DNA of 64,000 nucleotides from Phycisphaerales bacterium (lineage in GTDB: Bacteria > Planctomycetota > Phycisphaerae > Phycisphaerales > UBA1924): positions 1 to 64,000 of the forward strand of contig JADYYE010000022.1 of NCBI GenBank assembly GCA_020853815.1, written 5' to 3'. Made by a program: the position numbers and the translations under genes. Below are positions 50,961 through 60,800 of this stretch, piece after piece. The notes beneath the pieces are model-generated. The model was not told the DNA's origin, searched no databases, and was given only the letters and a program-made list of their open reading frames with translations. Numbering within the stretch: the first letter of the stretch is position 1; each line of letters starts with the position of its first letter.

Positions 50961-52541
50961 ATGGGACACTCCGCGCGTTCGCTTCGCCTGTCCTCGCTTC
51001 TGGGCTCCTTGGCATGGCTGGGCTTGAGCCTCGGCTTTGCATCGGAAGCGTCGGCGCAGATCGCGGGCGCCAAGAAGAAGCCGACGCCGCAGGTCGCGCC
51101 CAAGGACTGCACGGCGTCGGAGTGTCACCAGGACGTCATCGCGCACAAGTACGTTCACGATCAGAAAGCGGCGGACTGCGCCACCTGCCACCTCCAGATC
51201 GGAAAGGCGGAGGATCACCAGTTCGCGCTTCCCGCCAAGCCCGAGGATCTGTGCATCAAGTGCCACCAGCTTCCCACCAAGAAGCACGCCCACCTGCCGA
51301 TGACCGAGGGCAAGTGCATGTCGTGCCACGACCCGCACGGGTCGGAGCACAAGCACGAGCTGCGCGGCGATCCCAACAAGGACCTGTGCATCAAGTGCCA
51401 CCACAAGACCGACGTGACGAACAAGAAGTTCGTCCACGGGCCGGTTGCGGTGGGCGCGTGCTCGACGTGCCATGTGTCGCACTCTTCTGACGAGCCCAAG
51501 CTGCTCCAGGCGAGCCCCAACGCGCTGTGCATGACGTGCCACGAGGAGACCGGCAAGGCCGAGGACGGCGTTCACCTCCACAAGGCGCTCGAGCAAGGCT
51601 GCGTGAACTGCCACGACCCGCACGCGACCGACCACAAGTTCCAGCTGGTGGAGGATTCGCCGAAGCTGTGTCTGTCGTGCCACCAGGAGAAGTTCGACCA
51701 GATGACGGCGGGCGCGAAGGTGGTGCACCAGGCGGTGTCGCAGGACGGCGGCTGCACCTCGTGCCACAGCCCGCACTCGTCGAAGCTCCCGGGCCTGCAG
51801 CGGGCCAACGAGGTGACGACCTGCCTGAAGTGCCACGACCGCCAGATCAAGAAGGCCGACGGGAAGGTGATCAGCAACATGGCCAAGCTGCTGGAGACCA
51901 ACCCGATCAAGCACGGGCCGATCCGCGACGGGCACTGCACGGTGTGCCACGATCCCCACGCCGGCCCGCACTTCAGCCTGCTGTCCGACGAGTACCCCGC
52001 CAAGTTCTACTCGGCGTTCTCGATGGACAACTACAAGCTGTGCTTCCGCTGTCACTCGGCGGACATGGTGAGCAAGGAGGACGGCACGGGCGTGACCATG
52101 TTCCGCGACGGCACGCGGAACCTGCACGCGCTCCACGTCAACAAGGACAACGGACGAACCTGCCGCGCCTGCCATGAGGTCCACGCGTCGGCCCGGCCGG
52201 CGCATGTGCGCGAGTCGGTGCCCTACGGCACGTCGAACTGGATGCTGGAGATCAACTACGAGGCGAGCGAAGAAGGCGGGAGCTGCGCGCCGGGCTGCCA
52301 CCAGGTGAAGAAGTACGTGCGCCCCGCCGGCCCGCGCATCCAGCCGCTGGAAGACACCGGGAAGTTGCCCTCGAATCTGACGGGCAAGAAAAGCAACTCG
52401 ACCGACGCCGGCGGCACCAGCACGAGCGAGCCCGCGGCGGGCGCGGCGCCCGCGCCGGCGCAGCCCCCCGCCACTGACGCGGCGCCAAGCCCGACGCCGA
52501 CCCCGGCGCCCTCGGAGTCCCCCAAGGAGCCCAAGCGATGA
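50961..52541 (+). CDS. Periplasmic multiheme c-type cytochrome (13 to 15 hemes)
   Basis: The ATG at 50961 gives 526 residues with a signal peptide (cleavage likely at ASEASA-Q). I count 13 CxxCH motifs, plus CTASECH (CX4CH) near the N-terminus and CAPGCH (CX3CH) near residue 435. The HDPHxxxHK-type spacing is that of paired CxxCH domains seen in DmsE/MtrA-like electron conduits. The last 70 residues are a Pro/Ala/Thr-rich tail with no hemes. It overlaps the next gene by ATGA and is probably the electron-wire subunit of the complex encoded here. Confidence 0.9.
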   Translation: MGHSARSLRLSSLLGSLAWLGLSLGFASEASAQIAGAKKKPTPQVAPKDCTASECHQDVIAHKYVHDQKAADCATCHLQIGKAEDHQFALPAKPEDLCIKCHQLPTKKHAHLPMTEGKCMSCHDPHGSEHKHELRGDPNKDLCIKCHHKTDVTNKKFVHGPVAVGACSTCHVSHSSDEPKLLQASPNALCMTCHEETGKAEDGVHLHKALEQGCVNCHDPHATDHKFQLVEDSPKLCLSCHQEKFDQMTAGAKVVHQAVSQDGGCTSCHSPHSSKLPGLQRANEVTTCLKCHDRQIKKADGKVISNMAKLLETNPIKHGPIRDGHCTVCHDPHAGPHFSLLSDEYPAKFYSAFSMDNYKLCFRCHSADMVSKEDGTGVTMFRDGTRNLHALHVNKDNGRTCRACHEVHASARPAHVRESVPYGTSNWMLEINYEASEEGGSCAPGCHQVKKYVRPAGPRIQPLEDTGKLPSNLTGKKSNSTDAGGTSTSEPAAGAAPAPAQPPATDAAPSPTPTPAPSESPKEPKR

Positions 52542-53263
52542 GCGCGGGAAAGACCTCGCTGGTGCTGTGGCTGATCGGGCCGGCGTTCCTGGGGGTGGCG
52601 GCGTACCTGGCGCTGGCCTCGCCGCCGGCGGACATCCCGGTCGGGGAGATGAAGATCATCGCGCGCGACGCGATCCGTGGCGGCGCGTGGCGCGAGGCGA
52701 AGGTCGACGCGCGGGGCGTGGTCGCGGGGAGCGATCGCCCGTGCAGCGAGTGTCACAAGCTCTTCACCACGCCGCCGGGCGAGAACAAGGCCTTGGTTCA
52801 GCACAAGGACATCGTGATGAACCACGGCATGAATACGCGCTGCCTCAACTGCCACGACGGCGACGACCGCGACAAACTGGTGCTTCACGACGGCGCGACG
52901 GTCGACTATTCGCAGACGCCGCGGCTGTGCTCGCAATGTCACGGCACGGTGTACCGCGACTGGCAGCTCGGCACGCACGGGAAGACCCTGGGCTCGTGGG
53001 ACCGGAGCGATGAAAAGCACCGGCGTTTGACGTGCAACGAGTGCCACGAGCCGCACGCGCCGGCCTACCAGCCGATGAAGCCGCTGCCGGCGCCGACGAC
53101 GCTGCGGATGGGCGACCAGAGCACGCCGAAATCGCATCACGGCAAGGAGTCGCCGCTGCGCCGCCGGTCCGTCACGCCGCACGAAGCCCCGACGCACGAG
53201 GGTGCACCGGGCGAGGCGCCGGAGGAGTCGGCGAAGCCCGCGGAGAAGGGGGGCGGGAAGTGA
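52538..53263 (+). CDS. Membrane-anchored tetraheme cytochrome c
   Basis: The 241-residue protein has one N-terminal membrane helix (SLVLWLIGPAFLGVAAYLAL), kept as anchor, and four heme sites: CSECH, CLNCH, CSQCH and CNECH. The tail is charged and disordered. Size and layout suit a small anchored cytochrome that passes electrons between the membrane subunits encoded downstream and the large cytochrome upstream. Its stop overlaps the next start as GTGA. Confidence 0.88.
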   Translation: MSAGKTSLVLWLIGPAFLGVAAYLALASPPADIPVGEMKIIARDAIRGGAWREAKVDARGVVAGSDRPCSECHKLFTTPPGENKALVQHKDIVMNHGMNTRCLNCHDGDDRDKLVLHDGATVDYSQTPRLCSQCHGTVYRDWQLGTHGKTLGSWDRSDEKHRRLTCNECHEPHAPAYQPMKPLPAPTTLRMGDQSTPKSHHGKESPLRRRSVTPHEAPTHEGAPGEAPEESAKPAEKGGGK

Positions 53264-54345
53264 GTATCCGCATCCACGAGGGCAAGTCGGCGGGAACCGA
53301 GGTGACGCGGCGCAGCTTTCTTCGCACGGGGACGGCGGTCGCGGGCGGGATGGCCGCACTGGCCGCGGCGCTCAGCCCGCTCAAGGACCTCAACCCCGCG
53401 GAAGAGTTTTCGATCGAGAAGTTCATTCAGAAGCACTACAAGGAGATGACGCCCGACGACATGAAGGGGGCGCTCGATCGCATCGCGCGTGAGGTGGAGC
53501 ACCGCTACCGGGTGCGCCCCGAGGTGCGCGACGTGCGGCCCAAGGCGGGCGTGGAGTTCGTGTACGCGCTCAACCTGTCGCGGTGCATCGGCTGCCGCAA
53601 GTGCGTGTACGCGTGCGTGGAGGAGAACAACCAGAGCCGCGCGCCGGAGATCCAGTACATCCGGGTGATCGAGATGCCGCGGGGCACGCTGGACCTTGAG
53701 AAGGGGAACCACCACTACGAGCGCCCGACGGTGCCGGACGCCGACCACTTTTACATGCCGGTGCAGTGCCATCAGTGCGCCAACCCGCCGTGCGTCAAGG
53801 TGTGCCCGGTCGAGGCGACGTGGCAGGACGACGACGGGATCACGGTGATCGACTACGACTGGTGCATCGGCTGCCGCTATTGCGAAGCGGCGTGCCCGTA
53901 CTGGGCGCGCCGGTTCAACTTTGTGAAGCCGGAGATTCCGGCGGCGGACCTCAACAAGGACATGGGGTACCTGTCGAACCGGCCGCGCCCCAAGGGCGTG
54001 GTCGAGAAGTGCCACTTCTGCCTGCACCGCACGCGCGAGGGTCGGCTTCCGGCGTGCCTGGAGGCGTGCCCGACGGGCGCGCGGAAGTTCGGCAACGTGC
54101 TCGATCCCACGAGCGAGGTGTCGCAGATCCTTCGGACCAAGCGCGTGTTCGTGCTGAAAGAAGAGGTCGGGACCTTGCCGAGGTTCCTCTACTACTTTGA
54201 CGAGCGCTACCCGCGCTCGCTGGACCCGGAGGCCAAGCAGGTGGCGCTGTCGCTGGGCTACACGCCGAGCGCCGGCGGGTGGACGCCGCCCGGGCCCGGC
54301 GTCGCGCCGGCCGAGGCCGGAGCGGGCGCGGAGGTGTCGCGATGA
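53260..54345 (+). CDS. Tat-exported ferredoxin subunit with four [4Fe-4S] clusters (NrfC/HybA/DsrO type)
   Basis: The GTG at 53260 gives 361 residues. A twin-arginine signal (TRRSFLRTG) comes first. Four cysteine groups follow: CIGCRKCVYAC, CHQCANPPCVKVC, CIGCRYCEAAC and CHFC...CLEAC. This is the electron-transfer subunit of PsrB/NrfC-type complexes. It would link a quinol-oxidising membrane subunit (next gene) with the cytochromes. It overlaps the previous gene (GTGA) and the next (ATGA). Confidence 0.93.
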   Translation: MSIRIHEGKSAGTEVTRRSFLRTGTAVAGGMAALAAALSPLKDLNPAEEFSIEKFIQKHYKEMTPDDMKGALDRIAREVEHRYRVRPEVRDVRPKAGVEFVYALNLSRCIGCRKCVYACVEENNQSRAPEIQYIRVIEMPRGTLDLEKGNHHYERPTVPDADHFYMPVQCHQCANPPCVKVCPVEATWQDDDGITVIDYDWCIGCRYCEAACPYWARRFNFVKPEIPAADLNKDMGYLSNRPRPKGVVEKCHFCLHRTREGRLPACLEACPTGARKFGNVLDPTSEVSQILRTKRVFVLKEEVGTLPRFLYYFDERYPRSLDPEAKQVALSLGYTPSAGGWTPPGPGVAPAEAGAGAEVSR

Positions 54346-55607
54346 TCCGCGAGTATCTCACCTTTCTGTACCGCTGCTTCCGCCTGTCGTTCGTGGGCAC
54401 CGCGGGGTATTACCTCTGGATGTTCGCGCTGTCGGTGGTCTCGCTGCTGGGGCTGAACGCGTATTGCAAGCAGTTCGTCCACGGCATGGGCGTCACGGGC
54501 ATGACCGACCACGTCTCGTGGGGGCTCTACATCGCCAACTTCGCGTTCTTTGTCGGGATGGCGGCGGCGGCGGCGATGCTCGTCATCCCCGTCTATGTCT
54601 ACCGCAACCGCGAGCTCTCGCACCTGGTCATCTTCGCGCAGCTGCTGGCGGTCGCGACCATCATCATGTCGCTGCTGTTCGTGGTGGTCGACCTCGGGCG
54701 GCCCGATCGCTTCCACCACATGATGCTCCGCTTCAACTTCCCCATCTCCATGCTCACCTGGGACGTGATCTCGCTCAACGGGTACCTGCTCCTCAACCTG
54801 CATATCTGCGGCTACCTGATCTACGCCGCGTACCGGCGGCGCGAGCCCACCAAGCTCTTCTATGTCCCCTTCGTGATGGTCGCGATCATCTGGGCCTTCA
54901 GCACGCAGCTCGTCGAGGCGTTTTTGTATTGCGGCCTGGGCGGGCGGCCGTTCTGGAACTCCGCGGTGATCGCGCCGCGGCTGGTGGCGTCGGCGTTCGC
55001 GGCCGGCCCCTCGATCCTGATCCTGGCGCTGCATGTGATCTCCAGGACCACGGACTATCAAGTGCCGGAGAAGGCGTTCCTCACACTCCGCAACATCGTG
55101 CGCGTCGCCATGGCCGCCAGTTTTTTCCTGCTGATGTCGGAGCTCTTCACGGAGTTCTACACCGATTCAGCCCACGTCGCCAGCGCCCGCTACCTGTTCA
55201 TGGGCCTCGACGGGCGCTCCGGGCTGGTGGCGTGGATCTGGACGGCGCTGTCGCTCAACGCGATCGGGCTCGTGATCCTGTTCACGCCCGCGAGCCGATC
55301 TCGCGGATTCCTGCTGGCGGCGTGCGCCATGATGATCGCCGGCGTGTGGATCGAGAAGGGCATGGGCCTGGTCATCCCCGCGTTCATTCCCTCGCCGCTC
55401 GGCGAGATCGTTGAGTACACGCCCACGCCCAACGAGTGGCTGGTGACCGCGGGGATCACGGCGTTCGGATTCCTCGTCTTCACGATCCTGGTCCGAGTCA
55501 CGATCCCGGTGCTCTCGGGAAAGCTGGCGTTCGATCGCCCCTATGACCCGGCCGCAAGTAATGGAACATCCTCCAACTCCGCGGCTTCGAGCGCGGCGGG
55601 AGCCTGA
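54342..55607 (+). CDS. NrfD/PsrC-type membrane subunit
   Basis: The ATG at 54342 gives 421 residues with about ten membrane helices. GMGVTGMTDHVSWGLYIANF and VVDLGRPDRFHHMMLRFNFP are hallmarks of the NrfD/PsrC family (quinone-binding region), and WDVISLNGYLLLNLHICGY continues the match. It should exchange electrons with menaquinol. Together with the ferredoxin subunit and the cytochromes it forms an NrfCD- or Qrc-like quinone oxidoreductase module. Confidence 0.93.
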   Translation: MIREYLTFLYRCFRLSFVGTAGYYLWMFALSVVSLLGLNAYCKQFVHGMGVTGMTDHVSWGLYIANFAFFVGMAAAAAMLVIPVYVYRNRELSHLVIFAQLLAVATIIMSLLFVVVDLGRPDRFHHMMLRFNFPISMLTWDVISLNGYLLLNLHICGYLIYAAYRRREPTKLFYVPFVMVAIIWAFSTQLVEAFLYCGLGGRPFWNSAVIAPRLVASAFAAGPSILILALHVISRTTDYQVPEKAFLTLRNIVRVAMAASFFLLMSELFTEFYTDSAHVASARYLFMGLDGRSGLVAWIWTALSLNAIGLVILFTPASRSRGFLLAACAMMIAGVWIEKGMGLVIPAFIPSPLGEIVEYTPTPNEWLVTAGITAFGFLVFTILVRVTIPVLSGKLAFDRPYDPAASNGTSSNSAASSAAGA

Positions 55608-55652
55608 ACACACTCGTCTGGATCGCGCGAAGTCGCGCAGGAGAACCCGGTC

Positions 55653-57170
55653 ATGATGAAGCGTCTTTGGCTCGCCGCCCTCGTCGCGCTGGCCGCACCC
55701 GCCGGGCATTCGCTCGGCCAGGCCTTCGGCCCGCGCGAGATCAGCGAGCCGAGCAAGCAGTGCATCGCCTGCCACAAGCAGCACAGCCCGGCGGCGTACG
55801 AACAATGGGGCTCGAGCAAGCACTTCCGGGCCAACGTCGCGTGCTTTGAGTGCCACAGCGCCAACAAGGACGACACCGACGCCTACGAGCACTTCGGCCA
55901 GACCATCGCGGTGCTGGTCACGCCCAAGGACTGCGCCCGCTGTCACTCCAAGGAGGTCGAGGAGTTCGCCAATTCGCGTCACTCCAAGGCCGGGCGGATC
56001 CTCGGCTCGCTCGACAACACGCTCGCGGAGATCGTGGAAGGAAGCCACGGCTTCAAGACCGAGGGATTCCCGGACGGGGTGTCGTCGGCGGCGGTGACGG
56101 GCTGCTGGCAGTGCCACGGCGCGGAGGTAAAGGTGTTGCCGGGCGGACGCCTGGACCCCACCACCTGGCCCAACAGCGGCATCGGACGCATCAACCCGGA
56201 CGGCTCGGAGGGCTCGTGCAACGCCTGCCACTCGGGGCACTCGTTCAGCGCGTCGCAGGGACGATTCCCCGATTCCTGCGGCAAGTGCCACCTGGGCCCC
56301 GACCACCCGCAGAAGGAGATCTTCGAGTCCTCGAAGCACGGGGCGGCGTTCTTCGCCAACGAATCAAAGATGAACCTCGACAATCCCAAGTGGGTCGTGG
56401 GCGAGGATTATCACAACGCGCCGACGTGCGCGACGTGCCACATGTCGGCGACGCGGAAGCAGCCGGTGACGCACGACGTGGGCCTGCGCATCTCGTGGAA
56501 CAACCGCCCGGAGGTCTCGATCCGCCCCGAGGCCGCCGACGCCAAGCTGGGCCTGCCCGGCGCGAACATCACCTGGCAGACGCGGCGCAAGAACATGCAG
56601 GACGTGTGCATCAACTGCCACGACGCGCAGTGGGTCAACAACTTCTACGTGCAGTACGACGCGTTCATCAACCTGTACAACACCAAGTTCGCGATCCCGG
56701 GCAAGTCGCTGTACGAGCTGGCCAAGCCGCTCATGAACCCGGTGCAGTTCAGCAATCACCTTGACTTTGTGTGGTACGAGTTGTGGCACCACGAGGGACG
56801 TCGGGCTCGCCACGGCGCGTCGATGATGGCGCCGGACTTCGCGCATTGGCACGGGACCTATGAGGTCTCCAAGAAGTTCTATTCCGAGATGGTTCCCGAG
56901 CTGCGGAAGCTCATCGGCGAGCACCAGAACAGCTCCGACGCGGCGAAGGCCAAGGCGGCGGCGGCGCTCTCGGCCAAGCTCGACGAGGTGCTCAATTCGG
57001 ACGAGCACAAGTGGTACCTGGGCAAGGTTGATCCGGCCGAGGCCGCCAAGCGCCAGAAGGCGCTGGAGGAGTTCCGCAAGCGCTATGAGGTGACGCCACC
57101 CAAGCCCGCGACGCTCCCGGAGGCGAAGCCGGAAACCAAGCCGGAGAGCAAGCCGGAAACCAAGAAGTAA
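55653..57170 (+). CDS. Octaheme HAO-like cytochrome c
   Basis: The 505-residue protein has a signal peptide (cleavage likely after HSLGQA) and eight CxxCH sites: CIACH, CFECH, CARCH, CWQCH, CNACH, CGKCH, CATCH and CINCH. The region WYELWHHEGRRARHGASMMA followed by PDFAHWHGTYEV is the signature of the hydroxylamine oxidoreductase family. Members oxidise hydroxylamine or hydrazine, or reduce nitrite and hydroxylamine. Whether the catalytic heme has the crosslinking tyrosine cannot be decided here, so direction is open. The operon context (quinol module) favours a reductase. The C-terminus is a Pro/Glu/Lys tail. Confidence 0.92.
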   Translation: MMKRLWLAALVALAAPAGHSLGQAFGPREISEPSKQCIACHKQHSPAAYEQWGSSKHFRANVACFECHSANKDDTDAYEHFGQTIAVLVTPKDCARCHSKEVEEFANSRHSKAGRILGSLDNTLAEIVEGSHGFKTEGFPDGVSSAAVTGCWQCHGAEVKVLPGGRLDPTTWPNSGIGRINPDGSEGSCNACHSGHSFSASQGRFPDSCGKCHLGPDHPQKEIFESSKHGAAFFANESKMNLDNPKWVVGEDYHNAPTCATCHMSATRKQPVTHDVGLRISWNNRPEVSIRPEAADAKLGLPGANITWQTRRKNMQDVCINCHDAQWVNNFYVQYDAFINLYNTKFAIPGKSLYELAKPLMNPVQFSNHLDFVWYELWHHEGRRARHGASMMAPDFAHWHGTYEVSKKFYSEMVPELRKLIGEHQNSSDAAKAKAAAALSAKLDEVLNSDEHKWYLGKVDPAEAAKRQKALEEFRKRYEVTPPKPATLPEAKPETKPESKPETKK

Positions 57171-57681
57171 GCGGCCCGGCGGCGAACCAGGCTCACTCCC
57201 TCTCCTCTGACACGCCCGACGCTTCAGCGTGGGATCTGTCGACGGGTTCGCATCCCGCTTGCATCGGAGGGGTCATGTGATCCAAGAGCGGTTTCAATTC
57301 AAGTCGCGCGACTTCCCACTGCCCGTTTCCTGAGCGCCCCGGGCTGGGGCGCTCCGCTCAACGCTCGACTCCAGGCCAATTCGCGCTCTTCCGAGGAGTG
57401 GACAGGTGAGTGAGCGAAGCCGGTGGCCGTGCCCACCCGCTATGGGTTCGCCTCTGTACGCTTCGCCGTCCCGTTGGTCGCAGGCCACCGCTCTCCACAT
57501 CATGCCAAGACGGAAACGCCGGCCCGCCCGAATAACCAGCCAGATCACCGTGACATCCCCGGCCCGAGCCCGAACAGGTCGAGTTTGCGGCGGCCTTGAC
57601 CGCGCCGATCGATCTTCTACGATCACTCTCGCCACGGAAAGGGCCGATGTGTTTGGGCGGCCCGACGGGGCGTGACAATTC
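57171..57681. other. Intergenic region with two palindromic hairpins
   Basis: No gene is seen. AAGTCGCGCGACTT (57301-57314) is a perfect 14-bp palindrome. GAGCGCCCC/GGGGCGCTC (57332-57340/57346-57354) is a perfect 9-bp stem without a T-run, probably ending the cytochrome operon. Confidence 0.5.
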
Positions 57682-57756
57682 GGGGGCGTAGCTCAGTTTT
57701 GGTAGAGCGCATCCATGGCATGGATGAGGTCACGAGTTCGAGTCTCGTCGCCTCCA
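57682..57756 (+). tRNA. tRNA-Ala (anticodon GGC)
   Basis: The cloverleaf is complete. The acceptor is GGGGGCG/CGCCTCC with discriminator A, the D arm region is TAGCTCAGTTTTGGTAGAGC, and the anticodon stem is CATCC/GGATG with loop ATGGCAT and anticodon GGC at 57717-57719. The T arm is ACGAG-TTCGAGT-CTCGT. CCA is not encoded. Confidence 0.93.
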
Positions 57757-57766
57757 CTCGACGAAA

Positions 57767-57797
57767 AACCCCCGCGAAAGCGGGGGTTGTCGTTTTT
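57767..57797. terminator. Bidirectional Rho-independent terminator
   Basis: AACCCCCGC and GCGGGGGTT form a perfect 9-bp stem on a GAAA loop (57767-57788). On the plus side GTCGTTTTT follows, and on the minus side a run of five T residues follows the stem. It ends tRNA-Ala from the left and the large surface-protein gene from the right. Confidence 0.85.
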
Positions 57798-57823
57798 GGA
57801 ACGCGGGGTCGGCCGGGGCGGTT

Positions 57824-60800
57824 TCAGTCGTTGAGATTCAGCGTGTAACGCCCGTTGGGCGCGAGTGTGCCGCCCACGAGCACGAAATAGGACTGGCCCT
57901 GCGTCAGATGGAATCCCCAGACTTCATCGCCGCCCGCGCCCGTTGTGTTGACGCGGCGGATGAGGGTGTAATCGGCGTTGTAGATCTCGAACCAGCCGTC
58001 GAAGCCTCGAACGGCGTCGAGCGTGATGGTGACGGCGCCGGTGGCGGCGGGCGTGTAGAGGAAGAGGTCGGTGTCGTCGGCGGATTCGATCAGGCCCGGG
58101 GCACCCGCGTGCCCGTCTTCGTTGGGAGTGAGGGCGGTTGCGCCGGACCAGGCGAGTGCGTCGGCGTGGTCGTCGCTGATCACGAGGGTGTAGTGTCCGC
58201 CGGGAACACGCCATCCGCCGACGAGGACGTAGTAGACCAGGCCGGCCGTCAGCGCGACGGAGCCTGATTCGTCGGTGCCGGAGCCCCAGAGGTTCTTGCG
58301 GAGCAGGAGCATCTGGCTGGCGTCGTAGACCTCGAACCAGCCGTCGAAGCCCTCTCCGGCGTCGAGCGTGAACGTGGTGCTCGCGGTGGCAACGGCGGTG
58401 AACCGGAAGAGATCGGTGTCGCCGGCGAACTCGATGACGCCGGTCTTGGAACCGTCGACGGTGGAGCTCAGCGCGATGTCGGTCGCGAGCGGCCAGATCC
58501 CGGCGTCGGCGTGGTCGTCGCTGATGAGAAGGCGATAGTCGCCGGTGGGTACACGCCAGCCGCCGACGAGGATGAAGAACGTCTGGGTGTTGGTCACGGG
58601 GAGTTGGTACGTTTCGTCGCCGCCAGCGGCCCAGAGGTTCTGTCGGCGGAGCAGCGTGTGATCCGCGGAGTAGACCTCGAACCAGCCGTCGAAGCCCGAG
58701 GCGGCGTCGAGCGTAATTGTGAGGGGCCCGGAGGCCGGCGAGATGAAGGTGAAAAGGTCGGTGTCGCCGGCCGCTTCGATCCTGCCCTCGCCGAGGGCGT
58801 CGAGCGAAGCGTTGATGCTCATGGCGCTGGCGTTGCTCCAGTCGCCCGCGTCGGCATGGTCGTCGCTGATCCGGATGGTGTAATCGCCGCTCGGAACACG
58901 CGATCCGCCGACGAGGATGTAATACGTCTGTCCACCCGTGACGAAAAAGCCGTCCCTCTCATCTCCGCCGGCGGCGTAGGAATCCCGCGTCGATCCGAGC
59001 TCCCCTCCCGTCGAATTGAACACGCGGAACCAGCCATCGAAACCAGCGCCGACATCGAGCGTAATCGTGACTTTTCCGGAGTCGGCCTTCGAGAACTTGA
59101 AGAGGTCGAGGTCGCCCGGTCGCTCGATCACGCCGGCGCGGCCGCCGTCGATCGCGCTGTTGAGGGTGATCGCGCTGGCGCGCGACCACCGGACTTGATC
59201 CGCGTGGTCGTCGTCGATCGTGATCGAGTATCCGCCGCCCGGATTGCGCCAACCGCCGACGAGGATGTAGTACGTCTGCCCGGCGGTCAGGGCCCGCGCG
59301 AGGAACTCGTCGCCGTTGGTTGCACCGCCGTTCTGTCGAACGATGAGCGAGTGGTCGGGGGCGTAGAGCTCGAACCAGCCATCGAAGTCGCCCGCGACAT
59401 CGAGCCAGATCGTCGTGGTCGCGGAGATGTCCTGCGTGAACTTGAAGAGATCGGTGTCGCTCGGCAAGTCGATCGTGCCCGAGTTCGAGCCATCGCCCTT
59501 GTAGTTCAAAGGGATGTCGCTGGCGCTGCCCCAATTCCCGGCGTCCGTGTGGTCGTCATCGATCCGGACCGTGTACGCCCCGTTCGGCACGCGCCATCCG
59601 CTCACGAGGATGTAGAACATCTGACCCGCGGAGACGGCGAGGGTGCGGGACTCGTCGCCGCCCGCGGCCCGGAGGTTCTGCTTGATCAGATAGTTGTGAT
59701 TGGCGTCGTAGAGCTCGAACCAGCCGTCGAACCCCGCGGCGACATCGAGGGTGATCGTGATCGTTTTCGAGATCGAGCCGGTGAACGTAAAGAGGTCGGT
59801 ATCGGCGGGCCGTTCGACGACGCCCGTGCGGACGCCGCCGAGTTCGGCGGTCAGGGAGATGACGGTGGCGCGCGACCAGGCCCCGTAGTCCGCGTGGTCG
59901 TCGTCGATCTGGACCGAGTAGGAGCCGCTCGGATTGCGCCAGCCGCCCACGAGGACGAAGTACGCCTGTCCGGCGGTCAGGCTCCATGCAAGGGTCTCGT
60001 CGCCGTTGGTCGCGCCGGCGTTGCCGCTTGCGAGCAGGTTGCGGCCAGAGTCGTAGAGCTCGATCCATCCGTCGAGGCCGCTGTCGACGTCGAGCAGGAT
60101 GGTGTTGGTTCCCGAGAACACCGGCGTGAACTTGAACAGATCGGTATCGTCGGCCACGTCGATGACACCCGAGCGGGTTCCATCGCCGGTGGAGTTCAGC
60201 GTGATCACGCTCGCGTAGGTCCATTCGCCCGCGTCGGCGTGGTCATCGGCGACCAGGACTGAATACGCCCCGTCGGGCTGGCGGAAGCCGCCGACGACGA
60301 TGAAGTAGGTCTGCCCCGCGGCGGCGGTGAACGAGGCGATCTCGTCCCGGCCGCTGGACCAGTCGCTCGCGCGAACAAGCCTTGTGTGCGAGGAGTTGTA
60401 GACCTCGAGCCATCCATCGAAGCCGCTGGGCACATCGAGCGTGATGGTGATGAGGCCGGAGGCAGCGGGCACGATTATGAAGAGATCGGTGTCGAAGTTC
60501 TGTTCGAGCACGCCTGCGCCGATTCCATGATCGGCGGCGTTGAGCGTGATGGCGTGCGCGCCCGCCCAGTCGCCTGAATTCGCGTAGTCGTCGCCTCCGA
60601 ACTCGAACGCGCCGATATCAACGACGGCGCCGACCTGGCGTGCGTAGATGCCGCCACGCTGGTCGGTGGTCAGCGAGTTGGGGTTGACGCCCTTGTTGAT
60701 GGCGGGGCTTCCGTCGCGGAGGGCGTGCACCTTGGTCGGGCCGCCCGCCCAGCTGAGCGACGACATGAAGGGATCGACACCGACGATGTTGCCGTTCACG

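Noticed and set aside
58511-60262. 583-codon plus-strand open frame over the surface repeat protein
   Set aside because: The apparent repeats in it simply mirror the repeats of the real minus-strand gene.
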